Assembly (NCBI GenBank): GCA_900771955.1 | Contig: CAAGPW010000044.1 | Coordinates: 1 to 26,572, forward strand | DNA length: 26,572 bases | DNA from: Lachnospiraceae bacterium | Lineage (GTDB): Bacteria; Bacillota; Clostridia; Lachnospirales; Lachnospiraceae | Direction of reading: 5' to 3' | Shown here: positions 1 through 7,352 of the stretch, piece by piece | How positions within the stretch are numbered: the first letter of the stretch is position 1 | Layout of the letters: each line of letters begins with the position of its first letter | Program-made: the position numbers and the translations under genes | The notes under the pieces: generated by a model | The model's input: only the letters and a program-made list of their open reading frames with translations | Told to the model about the DNA's origin: nothing | Database searches by the model: none

Positions 1-384
1 AGGGAACATCCCAAGCACCATAGTTGCTTTCATCAGCGGTTTTCTTGCCCGGAACGTAAAACGTGACATCGTATACGCCGTTAAGATCGTAAGAAATGTT
101 CCGAGGACACAGCTTCCCGCCGCGACATACAGCGTGTTCTTAAACCACCTCGGGTAATTGTAAAGTGAAGTATCGGTAAACAGTTTGCGGAATGTATCCA
201 TGCTGTATGTTTTCGGGAAGAATCCGTCAAACGAATAAATGCTTCCCGATTTTGAAAATGATGCCAGGATCAGCCACAGGCAGGGGAAAAAGAAGATGGC
301 TGCCACAAGAAGCAGTACCGCGTATGTTGCGCCGGTATCCACCGCTTCCCCGATACGGATCTGTCTTTTCTTTTTTTCGATCAT
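1..384 (-). CDS. MalG-type sugar ABC transporter permease (5' part only, cut by window edge)
   Basis: This is the inner-membrane permease partner of the MalF-like protein encoded just upstream. The protein starts MIEKKKRQIRIGEAVDTG and continues with one hydrophobic segment (about residues 19-42, AVLLLVAAIFFFPCLWLILA). An extracytoplasmic loop with a YSMDTFRKLF motif follows, then a second membrane segment (NTLYVAAGSCVLGTFLTILTAYTMSRF), which is the usual layout of MalG-family proteins. About 128 residues are present; family members are near 280, and the EAA loop is lost beyond the window edge. The ATG at 384-382 overlaps the malF stop codon as ATGA, which indicates translational coupling. 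It is expected to form a heterodimer with MalF and to use a shared MsmK/MalK-type ATPase, which is not in this window. The permease family is clear; the substrate is inferred from the adjacent amylase. Confidence 0.9.
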   Translation of the reverse strand, partial: MIEKKKRQIRIGEAVDTGATYAVLLLVAAIFFFPCLWLILASFSKSGSIYSFDGFFPKTYSMDTFRKLFTDTSLYNYPRWFKNTLYVAAGSCVLGTFLTILTAYTMSRFTFRARKPLMKATMVLGMFP

Positions 385-1700
385 TGAAACGTATCCTCCT
401 CTCTGTAAGACGGTGATTTTATGTAAACTACAAGTGAGATAGCGGATGTGATAAGGAAGATGATCAGGCTGATCGCCGCTCCTATGCTGTAGTAATTGTT
501 GTCGATCGACAGATTGTACAGCCAGTTGATCAAAAGATCCGTATCACTCGCCAGGAAATATCCGTCCATATAAAGACCGCCCCGCAGGAAATAGAAAATA
601 CCAAAATTGTTAAAATTTCCGATAAACTGGGAGAGCAGCACCGGCATCGTCGCAAAAAGCATGAACGGAAGCGTCAGTTTACGGAAACGGGCAAATCTGC
701 CTGCGCCGTCAATCCTCGCCGCCTCATAGAGTGTCTCATCAAAATTGGACAGATGTCCGGTCGCAAGCAGCATGATCGACGGAACGCTGATCCAGCAGTT
801 GACAAGAAGTCCAATGAGACGTGCGCTCCACTTTGCGTCAATATCCAGAAATCCAACCGCACTGCCGCCCGCTCCCACGATCAGCTGATTGATTGGCCCG
901 CCATAGGAAAACATAAACTTAAACGCGAGCAGGGTGATAAACCCCGGAACCGCATAGGCAAGCACCGGAAATGCCCGCCAGAATGCTTTGCCCTTCACAC
1001 ATTTTTTATTAAGGAGCAGCGCAAGCCCGAGTCCCGCGAAATAATTAAGCGCCGTGGAAGTAACTGCCCAGAGCAGGTTCCAGCCAAGGATCTTAAAAAA
1101 GGTCGGTGCGAATTTCGACAGCACGATCAGCTTTTTAAAATTGCCAAGCCCGATCCAGTCCACCAGTTCCGGCGGAACCACACTTCCTCCATAGTTCGTA
1201 AACGCGATCAGGATCATAAAGATGATCGGCAGCACATTAAAGATACATACGCCGATCACCGGAAGCGCCAGCACGAAAACATAAAATTTCCGGTCGAACA
1301 GCCGGGTGATCTCTTTTTTAAAGGTGTCCGGCTTCTTTCCCTGTTCCACCTGCTTTTGGATCCGGTATGCATCCTTTAAATTCAGCCGGTACAGATAGAA
1401 AAAGGAAAACAGCACGATCCATGCAAAGATCCCCATCAGGAGCATGATAACGGAATTATCTCCCGCAACACCAAGCCACGGATCTGCTTTTTTTGTCCCC
1501 AGGGTAAAAAATCCGATGAGATCCCAGAGCCCTCTTGCCGACACATAACAGATCATGCCGATTTCCACAAGTAAGAACAGGATTCCTTTGATCCGGCAGC
1601 CGTATAAAAACTGCCCTGCGCCCATGAGGACAGCAGAGAGCTTTACTCTCCAGTCACTGTCCTGAAACGCTTTTTTAAAATTAACTGCTTTTTCTTTCAT
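381..1700 (-). CDS. MalF-type maltodextrin ABC transporter permease
   Basis: A 439-residue polytopic membrane protein of the MalF class. It has an N-terminal extension with two or three membrane segments (residues about 20-120), then the MetI-like permease core. The EAA loop near residue 330 reads EAARIDGAGRFARFRKLTLP, which matches the cytoplasmic coupling helix contacted by the transport ATPase. The extra N-terminal segments are typical of MalF and absent from many other sugar permeases. It lies 13 bp downstream of the binding-protein gene and overlaps malG by 4 bp, so amylase, binding protein, MalF and MalG are one transcription unit. The likely cargo is maltose or maltodextrins, inferred from the GH13 enzyme in the same operon and not from residues in this protein. 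Confidence 0.93.
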   Translation of the reverse strand: MKEKAVNFKKAFQDSDWRVKLSAVLMGAGQFLYGCRIKGILFLLVEIGMICYVSARGLWDLIGFFTLGTKKADPWLGVAGDNSVIMLLMGIFAWIVLFSFFYLYRLNLKDAYRIQKQVEQGKKPDTFKKEITRLFDRKFYVFVLALPVIGVCIFNVLPIIFMILIAFTNYGGSVVPPELVDWIGLGNFKKLIVLSKFAPTFFKILGWNLLWAVTSTALNYFAGLGLALLLNKKCVKGKAFWRAFPVLAYAVPGFITLLAFKFMFSYGGPINQLIVGAGGSAVGFLDIDAKWSARLIGLLVNCWISVPSIMLLATGHLSNFDETLYEAARIDGAGRFARFRKLTLPFMLFATMPVLLSQFIGNFNNFGIFYFLRGGLYMDGYFLASDTDLLINWLYNLSIDNNYYSIGAAISLIIFLITSAISLVVYIKSPSYREEDTFQ

Positions 1701-1713
1701 TTTTTTGCTCTTT

Positions 1714-3186
1714 CTATTCTAAGGTAAAGATTGCGTTGTAGATCTGTTCACTCATATCCTCTAACCCGGTCTTCATCGCGGCGGTGTCTTTATATTTCTT
1801 TTCATTCTCCGGCCGGAATACGTCTTTTGCCAGATCGATGAAAAAGGTCTGCCCCGGTGTCCAGATCTGGGAAACTTCCTTTACGGATGGCATTAAAATG
1901 ATATTTCCATCCTCCAGACGCGAAAACAGTTCCTCTGCCGTACCACCCGCTGCTTTTGCCACATCCTCCCGCGCCGGTGCGATCCCAAGCATTTCACTTC
2001 GTTTTATCATCATTTCATAACTCGTCGCAAAATCCACAAACGCGAGGCAGGCGTTCGGTGCCTTGGTATAAGCGCTGACTGCGTAACCGTTTACGCCACC
2101 CATGGTCTTGGTATCGATCCACGCCGGATCTTCCTCGGTGAGATCTCCGCTCTCCGGAAGTTTTGGAAGTGAAGTCATCACCAGATTTTCTTTTGCCTTT
2201 GTCTCTGCTTCTTCGTGGGAAATCCCCTCTGTCTCATACTGTTTTGCCAGTTCATCCAGAAACGTGGAATAGACATCCGGCGTTGAGATCGTCGCAAAAT
2301 ATGTTCCATCCGCAAGCTTACTGTACGCATTGGTCGTGATCGTATCATCGATACAGTCCTCATTCATCGCTCCCGCAAGCTGGCTTAATACCCAGGCGCC
2401 TTTTTCCGACTCCCCGGCGGCAAATCCGATGTCCGAAGTATCGGTGTTATCCTTTCCGAAAATATATCCCCCATAGGAAAATAAGAATCCACTGGAAAAA
2501 TACATATCACTAAGCGACTTCATATATCCATATGTCCCCGGATCAGCTGCATGACGGGCAACCGAAAACGCATACATGCTGTTGAAATTTTCGACCATAT
2601 CCGGGACGCCGTTTTGATCCGCATCCCAGGTGCTCTCCCAGTCCTCCGGCAAAAGATCCGCGCGGTAATACAGCATCGGTGCCTGCACATTCACCGGAAC
2701 GCCACAGGTATAGGTGTTTCCGTCCACGCTGACCTTATAAGCATCCCACGTAGCATCCGGGATCGTGTCGTAACAATCCAGTTTTTCTACCGGGATCGGA
2801 TAGATATGCTTGCCCTCGGCGTACTGCATGATGACATCATTCGCCTGATACAGCACATCCGGACCATAACCGTAAGGGCCGTCATTGGCAAGATCCAGAT
2901 ACTGATCCATGTTCGCGTCCACTGCCTGTATCCCATAATCTTTATACGCCTCATTGAACGCGTCGATCAGTTCCTTAAAATATCCTTTGGAGATCGCGGT
3001 ATCGTTTTCGAGTACCTGGATCGTCACATTTTTTTCAAGTTCCCCGGTAAACACCCCGTTTGCCGCTCCCGTCTCCGTTGTCTCATCCACTGTTTTTTCC
3101 TGTGCGGTATCTGCCGCTCCACATCCGTTGACCATGCTTCCCATAAGCGCTGTCGTAAGAACCAGCGCGATCATTCTTCTTTTCAT
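1714..3186 (-). CDS. Maltodextrin-binding lipoprotein (extracellular solute-binding protein, family 1)
   Basis: A 490-residue secreted lipoprotein that would capture the sugar outside the membrane and deliver it to MalFG. The N-terminus MKRRMIALVLTTALMGSMVNGC is a type II signal peptide with Cys22 as the lipidated residue. A Thr/Glu-rich linker follows, and then a solute-binding fold (VTIQVLENDTAISKGYFKELIDAFN..., later TMGGVNGYAVSAYTKAPNACLAFVDFATSYE, a pattern usual for MalE-like proteins). At 490 residues it is longer than E. coli MalE (about 396 with signal), as is common in clostridia. The start ATG overlaps the amylase stop (ATGA), with GGGGGAG just upstream as ribosome binding site. 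The sugar-binding family is clear; maltodextrin specificity is inferred from the operon. Confidence 0.92.
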   Translation of the reverse strand: MKRRMIALVLTTALMGSMVNGCGAADTAQEKTVDETTETGAANGVFTGELEKNVTIQVLENDTAISKGYFKELIDAFNEAYKDYGIQAVDANMDQYLDLANDGPYGYGPDVLYQANDVIMQYAEGKHIYPIPVEKLDCYDTIPDATWDAYKVSVDGNTYTCGVPVNVQAPMLYYRADLLPEDWESTWDADQNGVPDMVENFNSMYAFSVARHAADPGTYGYMKSLSDMYFSSGFLFSYGGYIFGKDNTDTSDIGFAAGESEKGAWVLSQLAGAMNEDCIDDTITTNAYSKLADGTYFATISTPDVYSTFLDELAKQYETEGISHEEAETKAKENLVMTSLPKLPESGDLTEEDPAWIDTKTMGGVNGYAVSAYTKAPNACLAFVDFATSYEMMIKRSEMLGIAPAREDVAKAAGGTAEELFSRLEDGNIILMPSVKEVSQIWTPGQTFFIDLAKDVFRPENEKKYKDTAAMKTGLEDMSEQIYNAIFTLE

Positions 3187-4847
3187 GCCATCTCCCCCTG
3201 TTCTTCCATGATCTGATAACCGTCCGGGTCTATACCCTGCCGCGTTTCTTCTGTCAGATTGATCCGCAATATCAGTCTGTCTTTTTTATACTTTCGTTCT
3301 ACGAAAAGCATTTCCTGTTCTTCTTTTATTTTTACATTTCCATACTGTAACACCGGTTTTTGCTTTAATGCCAGCAGTTTTTTGATCTCCTGCATGACCG
3401 CACGGTCCCAGTGGGATTCCTCCCAGTCAAAGCATCTCCTCGAATCCGGGTCATAACCGCCCTCCATGCAGATCTCCGTTCCATAATAAATGCATGCCGC
3501 CCCCGGAAATACTACCAGCAGGGCAATGGCTGCAAGCAGTCTTTTTTTATTTTTTCCGATCTCCGTGTAAAAGCGGTGCGTGTCGTGTGAGTCTAAAAGG
3601 TTTAACATCATGTCGTTGACCGGTTCTGTATTCCGCATCAGGTTTCCGTTTAATTTTTCCGCCATCTGTCTGGCATCAAATTTCCCACGCGCGAAATAAT
3701 CAAGGCAGGCTTTGGTAAATGCGTAATTCATAATGCTGTCATACTGATCGCCCATCAGATACGGATATGCGTCATGCCAGTTCTCCCCGATGATCACACA
3801 GTCCTTCTTTAACTGTTTGACCTCTTTGCGGAAGCGTCTCCAGAAATCATGTGACACTTCATCGGACACATCTAACCGCCACCCGTCAATATCCGCCTCT
3901 TTGATCCAGTACGCCGCAATGTGGAGCAGAAATTCCTGCACCCCTGCATTTGCGGTATTGAGCTTTGGCATATAATTACAGGAGGCAAAGCATTCATAAT
4001 TCATCCGCTCCGGGTCCGGATAATCCCCGTCGATCAAAAACCACTCGTAATAGGGCGATGCCTTTCCGTTTTTTAAGACATCCTCAAATTCTTCCATCTC
4101 CATACTGCAGTGATTGAACACCGCATCCATCACAATGCGGATGCCCATCTCATGCGCTTTTTTTACCAGTTCCTTCACATCGGAAAGGCTTCCAAACTGC
4201 GGATCTACTTTTCTGTAATCCCGGATATCGTACTTGTGATTGGAGATCGACTGAAAAATCGGGGTCAGATAGATCGCATTGATTCCAAGTTCCTTTAAAT
4301 AATCCAGCTTCTCGATGATCCCCCGGATGTCTCCGCCGGCAAAGCTTTTCGGTGTCGGCAGATCCCCCCATTTCATATTGATATACGAGGTATCCTTGGT
4401 CTGATCCCCCTGCCTGAAACGGTCAATGAAGATCTGATAAAAAACGGCTTTCCGCATCCAGTCCACCGTCTTTAACCGGTCGTTCGGGTTGATATACGGC
4501 ATCTGGAAGAAATTGTAAAATGCCTCCGGGAAACAGTAGGTCTCAGTTAGTCCGTCCTCACTGTAATAATACTCCTTCCCGTTTTCCTCAATACGAAAGA
4601 TATAGGCAAGCCTTACATCCTCAAGTTCTAATTTTTTTTCATAATACTGATATAGACCGTCTTCATAATGCACATGCATTTCGATCTCATTTTGTTTCAT
4701 CTGAAATTCATATTTCGCGCCATAGACTAAAAACACTCTGATGTCTCTGTCTTCCTTCGCTGTCCGAAGCCGGATCACCAGTTCCTTTTTGCCGGTTGCG
4801 AAGCAGTATCTGGAATCCGGTGTATGTAACAGGGCATATTGATTCAT
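3183..4847 (-). CDS. GH13 alpha-glucan hydrolase (neopullulanase/cyclomaltodextrinase type), cytoplasmic
   Basis: An alpha-amylase-family enzyme of about 554 residues that would cleave imported maltodextrins or cyclodextrins. A beta-rich N-terminal domain of about 120 residues, as in the GH13_20 maltogenic amylase/neopullulanase group, precedes the TIM barrel (from about KAVFYQIFIDRF). The conserved regions are visible: DAVFNH, GWRLDV with nucleophile Asp326, IIGENW with acid/base Glu355, and LLDSHDTHR with Asp422. All three catalytic acids are intact. There is no signal peptide, so it acts inside the cell on ABC-imported oligosaccharides. A TTG codon at 4877 would add ten residues but has no ribosome binding site; the ATG at 4847 has GGAG 10 bases upstream and is preferred. 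It is the first gene of the operon with the binding protein and MalFG, with its stop overlapping the next start. Confidence 0.93.
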   Translation of the reverse strand: MNQYALLHTPDSRYCFATGKKELVIRLRTAKEDRDIRVFLVYGAKYEFQMKQNEIEMHVHYEDGLYQYYEKKLELEDVRLAYIFRIEENGKEYYYSEDGLTETYCFPEAFYNFFQMPYINPNDRLKTVDWMRKAVFYQIFIDRFRQGDQTKDTSYINMKWGDLPTPKSFAGGDIRGIIEKLDYLKELGINAIYLTPIFQSISNHKYDIRDYRKVDPQFGSLSDVKELVKKAHEMGIRIVMDAVFNHCSMEMEEFEDVLKNGKASPYYEWFLIDGDYPDPERMNYECFASCNYMPKLNTANAGVQEFLLHIAAYWIKEADIDGWRLDVSDEVSHDFWRRFRKEVKQLKKDCVIIGENWHDAYPYLMGDQYDSIMNYAFTKACLDYFARGKFDARQMAEKLNGNLMRNTEPVNDMMLNLLDSHDTHRFYTEIGKNKKRLLAAIALLVVFPGAACIYYGTEICMEGGYDPDSRRCFDWEESHWDRAVMQEIKKLLALKQKPVLQYGNVKIKEEQEMLFVERKYKKDRLILRINLTEETRQGIDPDGYQIMEEQGEMA

Positions 4848-4870
4848 TTTTATTGTACTCCATTTTGTTA

Positions 4871-4899
4871 TTGACAAATAATTTTAAATTTTTAATAAT
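4871..4899 (+). promoter_or_regulatory. Promoter of the LacI-family gene
   Basis: TTGACA (4871-4876), a 17-base spacer, then AATAAT (4894-4899) on the plus strand, with the predicted start of transcription near 4906. It sits between the divergent amylase operon and the regulator. No equally good minus-strand promoter was recognised for the amylase operon in the same gap. Confidence 0.7.
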
Positions 4900-4914
4900 A
4901 AAGGTCAGAATCAG

Positions 4915-4929
4915 TGAAACGATTAAATT
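4915..4929. promoter_or_regulatory. Putative LacI-family operator in the amylase/lacI divergent region
   Basis: TGAAACGATTAAATT is identical at 13 of 15 positions to TTAAACGTTTAAATT, part of the perfect palindrome in front of the starch-binding lipoprotein gene. The central CG is the hallmark of LacI-family operators. The site lies just after the predicted regulator transcription start, consistent with autoregulation and control of the divergent amylase operon. This is an inference from sequence similarity only. Confidence 0.5.
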
Positions 4930-4959
4930 TGCTTTATGACAGGAGTTTGGGAGGATATT

Positions 4960-5760
4960 ATGGCAAAAAACAAAGTTACGATCAAGGATGTTGCAAAGGC
5001 TGCCGGTGTTTCCACCGCGACCGTCTCCTATGTGATCAACAACCGCACCGATATCAAGCTGACGGATGAGACCAGAAAAAAAGTCTTACAGGTCATCCAT
5101 CTTTTGGATTACTCTCCAAATCAGGCTGCCAAGGCACTTGCCGCAAACCGTAAGAGCCTGCTTGCCGTTTCCTTTTCCGCTTCTGACTCTGTATTAAAAT
5201 GCGCCGAACAGATGCATACGCTGCAGCTGCTCTCAACATATTTTCACGGGAAAAATTATGAACTGATCATGCTAAGTCCTTCTTATACGGAAAAATGCGA
5301 CCAGGCTGATGCCATCATCTGTTATGACATGAAGTCAGAACAGTTTAGACAGCTCGGCGACAGCAATTTCATTCCGTTAGTCGCACTGGACTGCCTGGTC
5401 AATGATCCTTTATTCTTTCAGGTCAATACGGATCTTCGCATTTTAAAGGAAAAAGCGGACGCTCATTTTGGTGATAACCCTTATCGCTATGTTATGCTCG
5501 ATACACCAAACGCCGAAAAGCTTTCCCGTTTATTAAATGTTTTCCCGGATCTGATCCGCATAGATTCTCTGACGCAGACGAAAAAGCTTGCGGGGCAGCA
5601 TCTTCTGGTTTCTGATCTTACGCTTTTCAAACTGCTCTCTGACACCAATGATGTCTGCTTTATCCCATCTGTTTCCGGGAAAAAACTTGATCTGCTCCAT
5701 AAGTGTATCGAGGCAGCCTTAGAGCGCACCCCGATCGAACAACACGATCTGCTCATCTAA
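4960..5760 (+). CDS. LacI/GalR-family transcriptional regulator, unusually short
   Basis: A DNA-binding regulator, probably of the local maltodextrin genes. Residues about 7-28 (TIKDVAKAAGVSTATVSYVINN) form the canonical LacI helix-turn-helix, followed by a hinge helix around SPNQAAKALAANRK. The start at 4960 (MAKNKVTIKD) is chosen because GGGAGG lies 6 bases upstream; an ATG at 4936 has no such site. The protein is only 266 residues against the usual 330-340, and its effector domain after LLAVSFSAS is short and divergent. The usual D-x-F/N-D/N-x-A ligand and dimer segments are not recognisable. It could bind an atypical effector or work without one. The gene is divergent from the amylase operon and convergent with the surface lipoprotein gene, whose stop it overlaps by 4 bases. 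Confidence 0.88.
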   Translation: MAKNKVTIKDVAKAAGVSTATVSYVINNRTDIKLTDETRKKVLQVIHLLDYSPNQAAKALAANRKSLLAVSFSASDSVLKCAEQMHTLQLLSTYFHGKNYELIMLSPSYTEKCDQADAIICYDMKSEQFRQLGDSNFIPLVALDCLVNDPLFFQVNTDLRILKEKADAHFGDNPYRYVMLDTPNAEKLSRLLNVFPDLIRIDSLTQTKKLAGQHLLVSDLTLFKLLSDTNDVCFIPSVSGKKLDLLHKCIEAALERTPIEQHDLLI

Positions 5761-6620
5761 TTTGTGGCTACGCCATTGTAAGTCCATGTGATCGTATCAT
5801 AAGGATTCATATTAAAGTTTTCTTTTGTCTCTTCGGTATAATAGGAATCCTCCGTGTCATAGACATCTTCTCCCGGATAGGTGGTGAGCGTAAATGTGTA
5901 ATTTCCGGAGACTGCCACCTCTATATTCGACTTCTTTGCGCCCGTCTCTCCGATGCCGCCGGAATTTTTAAAATATTCCGTTCCATCCTGCTCGATCGTT
6001 GTCATATAACCAAATCCGCGCTGATCTTCCCATGAGCCATTGATCGCAAACTGGAACTGATCTCCCGCTTCCAGATCCAGTGTGATCGTGTATATATTGG
6101 CTTCGCTGTTCTCCTCTTTTGTCATCGTCTGCGCTTCTCCGATCACTGCGCCCCAGTCTGATTCCGCAAGCACCGCACCCGTTCCCGATCCAACGATCGC
6201 GAATGTTCTCGTATCTTCCACATAAGAAGTAAATCCCGCGTAAAGATCCGTATCCTCTTTGATCTGTGTCCCGAAATCATATTTCCGGCTCATCTGCGGT
6301 GTCACATACCAGCCAACAAATGTCTCGCCCTCTTTTTCCGGTGTGAACTCCTCCGCGCATGTTCCATCCGCTGCCGTCTTCGTCTCAAGGACGGTTGTTC
6401 CATCACTGTCATAATAAGTCACCTTATGCTCCGATGCCGTTTCCTCCTGCGCCGGTGCCTCCGTCTGTTCTTCTGCTGTCTGTTCATTTTCTGCCTGTGT
6501 GCTGACCACTTCCTGCGTCGGTGCTGTTTCGGTCTTTTTTGCCCCACATCCCGCTGTCATGCTGCTGCCCGCAAGCGCCACAGCAAAAAACAGTACCGCC
6601 ATTACCTTTTTTCTTTTCAT
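5757..6620 (-). CDS. Surface lipoprotein with InlB-like repeat and SusE/F-like starch-binding domain
   Basis: A 287-residue lipoprotein of no named family overall. The signal peptide ends at TAGC with Cys25 as lipid anchor. A Glu/Thr-rich spacer runs to about residue 65. Residues about 67-130 (YYDSDGTTVLETKTAADG ... FVGWY ... DTDLYAGF) look like a Listeria-Bacteroides/InlB B-type repeat. Residues about 137-285 contain DQFQFAINGSW, GYMTTI and ASGNYTFTL-like strands (seen as VSGNYTFTLTTYPG), the pattern of SusE/SusF-type starch-binding modules found in Gram-positive amylases. The most probable job is holding starch or maltodextrin at the cell surface for the neighbouring ABC importer. Expression appears controlled by two LacI-type operators and a strong promoter upstream. 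The domain calls are from motif memory; glycan specificity is inferred. Confidence 0.75.
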   Translation of the reverse strand: MKRKKVMAVLFFAVALAGSSMTAGCGAKKTETAPTQEVVSTQAENEQTAEEQTEAPAQEETASEHKVTYYDSDGTTVLETKTAADGTCAEEFTPEKEGETFVGWYVTPQMSRKYDFGTQIKEDTDLYAGFTSYVEDTRTFAIVGSGTGAVLAESDWGAVIGEAQTMTKEENSEANIYTITLDLEAGDQFQFAINGSWEDQRGFGYMTTIEQDGTEYFKNSGGIGETGAKKSNIEVAVSGNYTFTLTTYPGEDVYDTEDSYYTEETKENFNMNPYDTITWTYNGVATN

Positions 6621-6634
6621 CGTCTTCTCCTTTC

Positions 6635-6652
6635 AATTTAAACGTTTAAATT
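6635..6652. promoter_or_regulatory. LacI-family operator O1 (perfect 18-bp palindrome)
   Basis: AATTTAAACGTTTAAATT is a perfect palindrome centred on CG, between the promoter and the start of the starch-binding lipoprotein gene, immediately before its ribosome binding site. Its centre is 49 bp from that of the second operator. This matches the LacI/MalR operator style, and the adjacent LacI gene is the natural candidate. Confidence 0.75.
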
Positions 6653-6666
6653 AAATGGTAAATCAA

Positions 6667-6688
6667 AAGCGGTGTTTGTTCACCGCTT
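6667..6688 (-). other. Stem-loop between the two operators in the 5' leader
   Basis: AAGCGGTG and CACCGCTT form a perfect 8-bp stem with a 6-base loop in the leader of the lipoprotein mRNA. On the minus strand it is followed only by TTGATT, so it is not a convincing terminator. It may stabilise the 5' end of the message or affect DNA looping between the operators. Confidence 0.5.
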
Positions 6689-6698
6689 AAACGTTTAA
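6687..6698. promoter_or_regulatory. LacI-family operator O2
   Basis: TTAAACGTTTAA is a perfect 12-bp palindrome that shares its core with O1. It lies about where transcription should start, 9 bases after the -10 box, so a bound repressor would block initiation. Confidence 0.75.
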
Positions 6699-6707
6699 AC
6701 TATCTTT

Positions 6708-6736
6708 AGTATAATCTTGCCACCTGCCATCGTCAA
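6708..6736 (-). promoter_or_regulatory. Promoter of the starch-binding lipoprotein gene
   Basis: On the minus strand TTGACG (6736-6731), a 17-base spacer and TATACT (6713-6708) form a near-consensus housekeeping promoter. The two LacI-type operators follow directly. Confidence 0.8.
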
Positions 6737-6778
6737 CGCACAATGTTTCCAAAATTTTCTCTCCGTTTTTGTGCATTT

Positions 6779-7339
6779 TTACGATTTCCCCACAACCGCC
6801 TCATAATACGCTTCAATCGTCTCCGGGGGTTCGGAAAGTCCGCACGCGAACCACCACTTCGCGGTCTCCACAAAGGTCGTGATATAAAAGTGTCTGCAGA
6901 AATCCTCCGGAACCGGAAGCTTCTTATCCTGCATCAGGTTTATCATTTCATCCTTAAATTTATCCTGAAAGCAGTCTTTAAAATAATCCCAGAACAGTTC
7001 CGCGCTCTCACTCAAAAACATTTTCCGGAAGCGGATCTGATCGGTCTTTAAGTGATACAGGATATGCGTCAGCTTCGCCTTTAACGAATCATCTGAATTG
7101 GAAAAGTCATGATCCCCCTCTTCGGTCAGATGATCGATAAAAATATGGTGGAAAAGATCTTCGCAGATCGCTTCCAAGAGGCTGTCCTTCGTCTCAAAGT
7201 GTGCGTAAAAGGTACTCCGCCCGATATTTGCCTCATCGATGATCTCCTGCACCGTGATCTGCTCATAGCGCTTTTTCGCGATCAGTTTTTCAAATGCCGT
7301 AAAAATTGCCTGTCTTGTTTTCTGCTGACGTCTGTCCAT
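6779..7339 (-). CDS. TetR/AcrR-family regulator
   Basis: A 186-residue one-component repressor. The N-terminal helix-turn-helix domain is clear: RRQQKTRQAIFTAFEKLIAK, then TVQEIIDEANIGRSTFYAHF and a KDSLLEAI segment (residues about 1-60). The remaining two thirds is a helical ligand or dimer domain with the C-terminal TetR_C-like pattern of many Firmicute proteins, including ...WFACGLSEPPETI near the end. It begins 13 bases after the stop of the broken metal-ATPase gene, so it is probably cotranscribed with it. Its original target may have been that ATPase. Because the ATPase is dead, its present target is not evident. No operator was identified. Confidence 0.88.
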   Translation of the reverse strand: MDRRQQKTRQAIFTAFEKLIAKKRYEQITVQEIIDEANIGRSTFYAHFETKDSLLEAICEDLFHHIFIDHLTEEGDHDFSNSDDSLKAKLTHILYHLKTDQIRFRKMFLSESAELFWDYFKDCFQDKFKDEMINLMQDKKLPVPEDFCRHFYITTFVETAKWWFACGLSEPPETIEAYYEAVVGKS

Positions 7340-7352
7340 CTCTTATCCTCTC

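Noticed and set aside
753..1379. A 208-codon plus-strand frame opposite malF.
   Set aside because: Basic, low-complexity antisense frame with no motifs; malF with its EAA loop is the real gene.
2551..3216. A 221-codon plus-strand frame opposite the sugar-binding lipoprotein gene.
   Set aside because: Repetitive Ile/Arg/His composition and full overlap with a well supported gene; no recognisable domain.
4848..4877. TTG start that would lengthen the amylase by ten residues.
   Set aside because: No ribosome binding site before it; the ATG at 4847 has GGAG at suitable distance and the domain starts after it.
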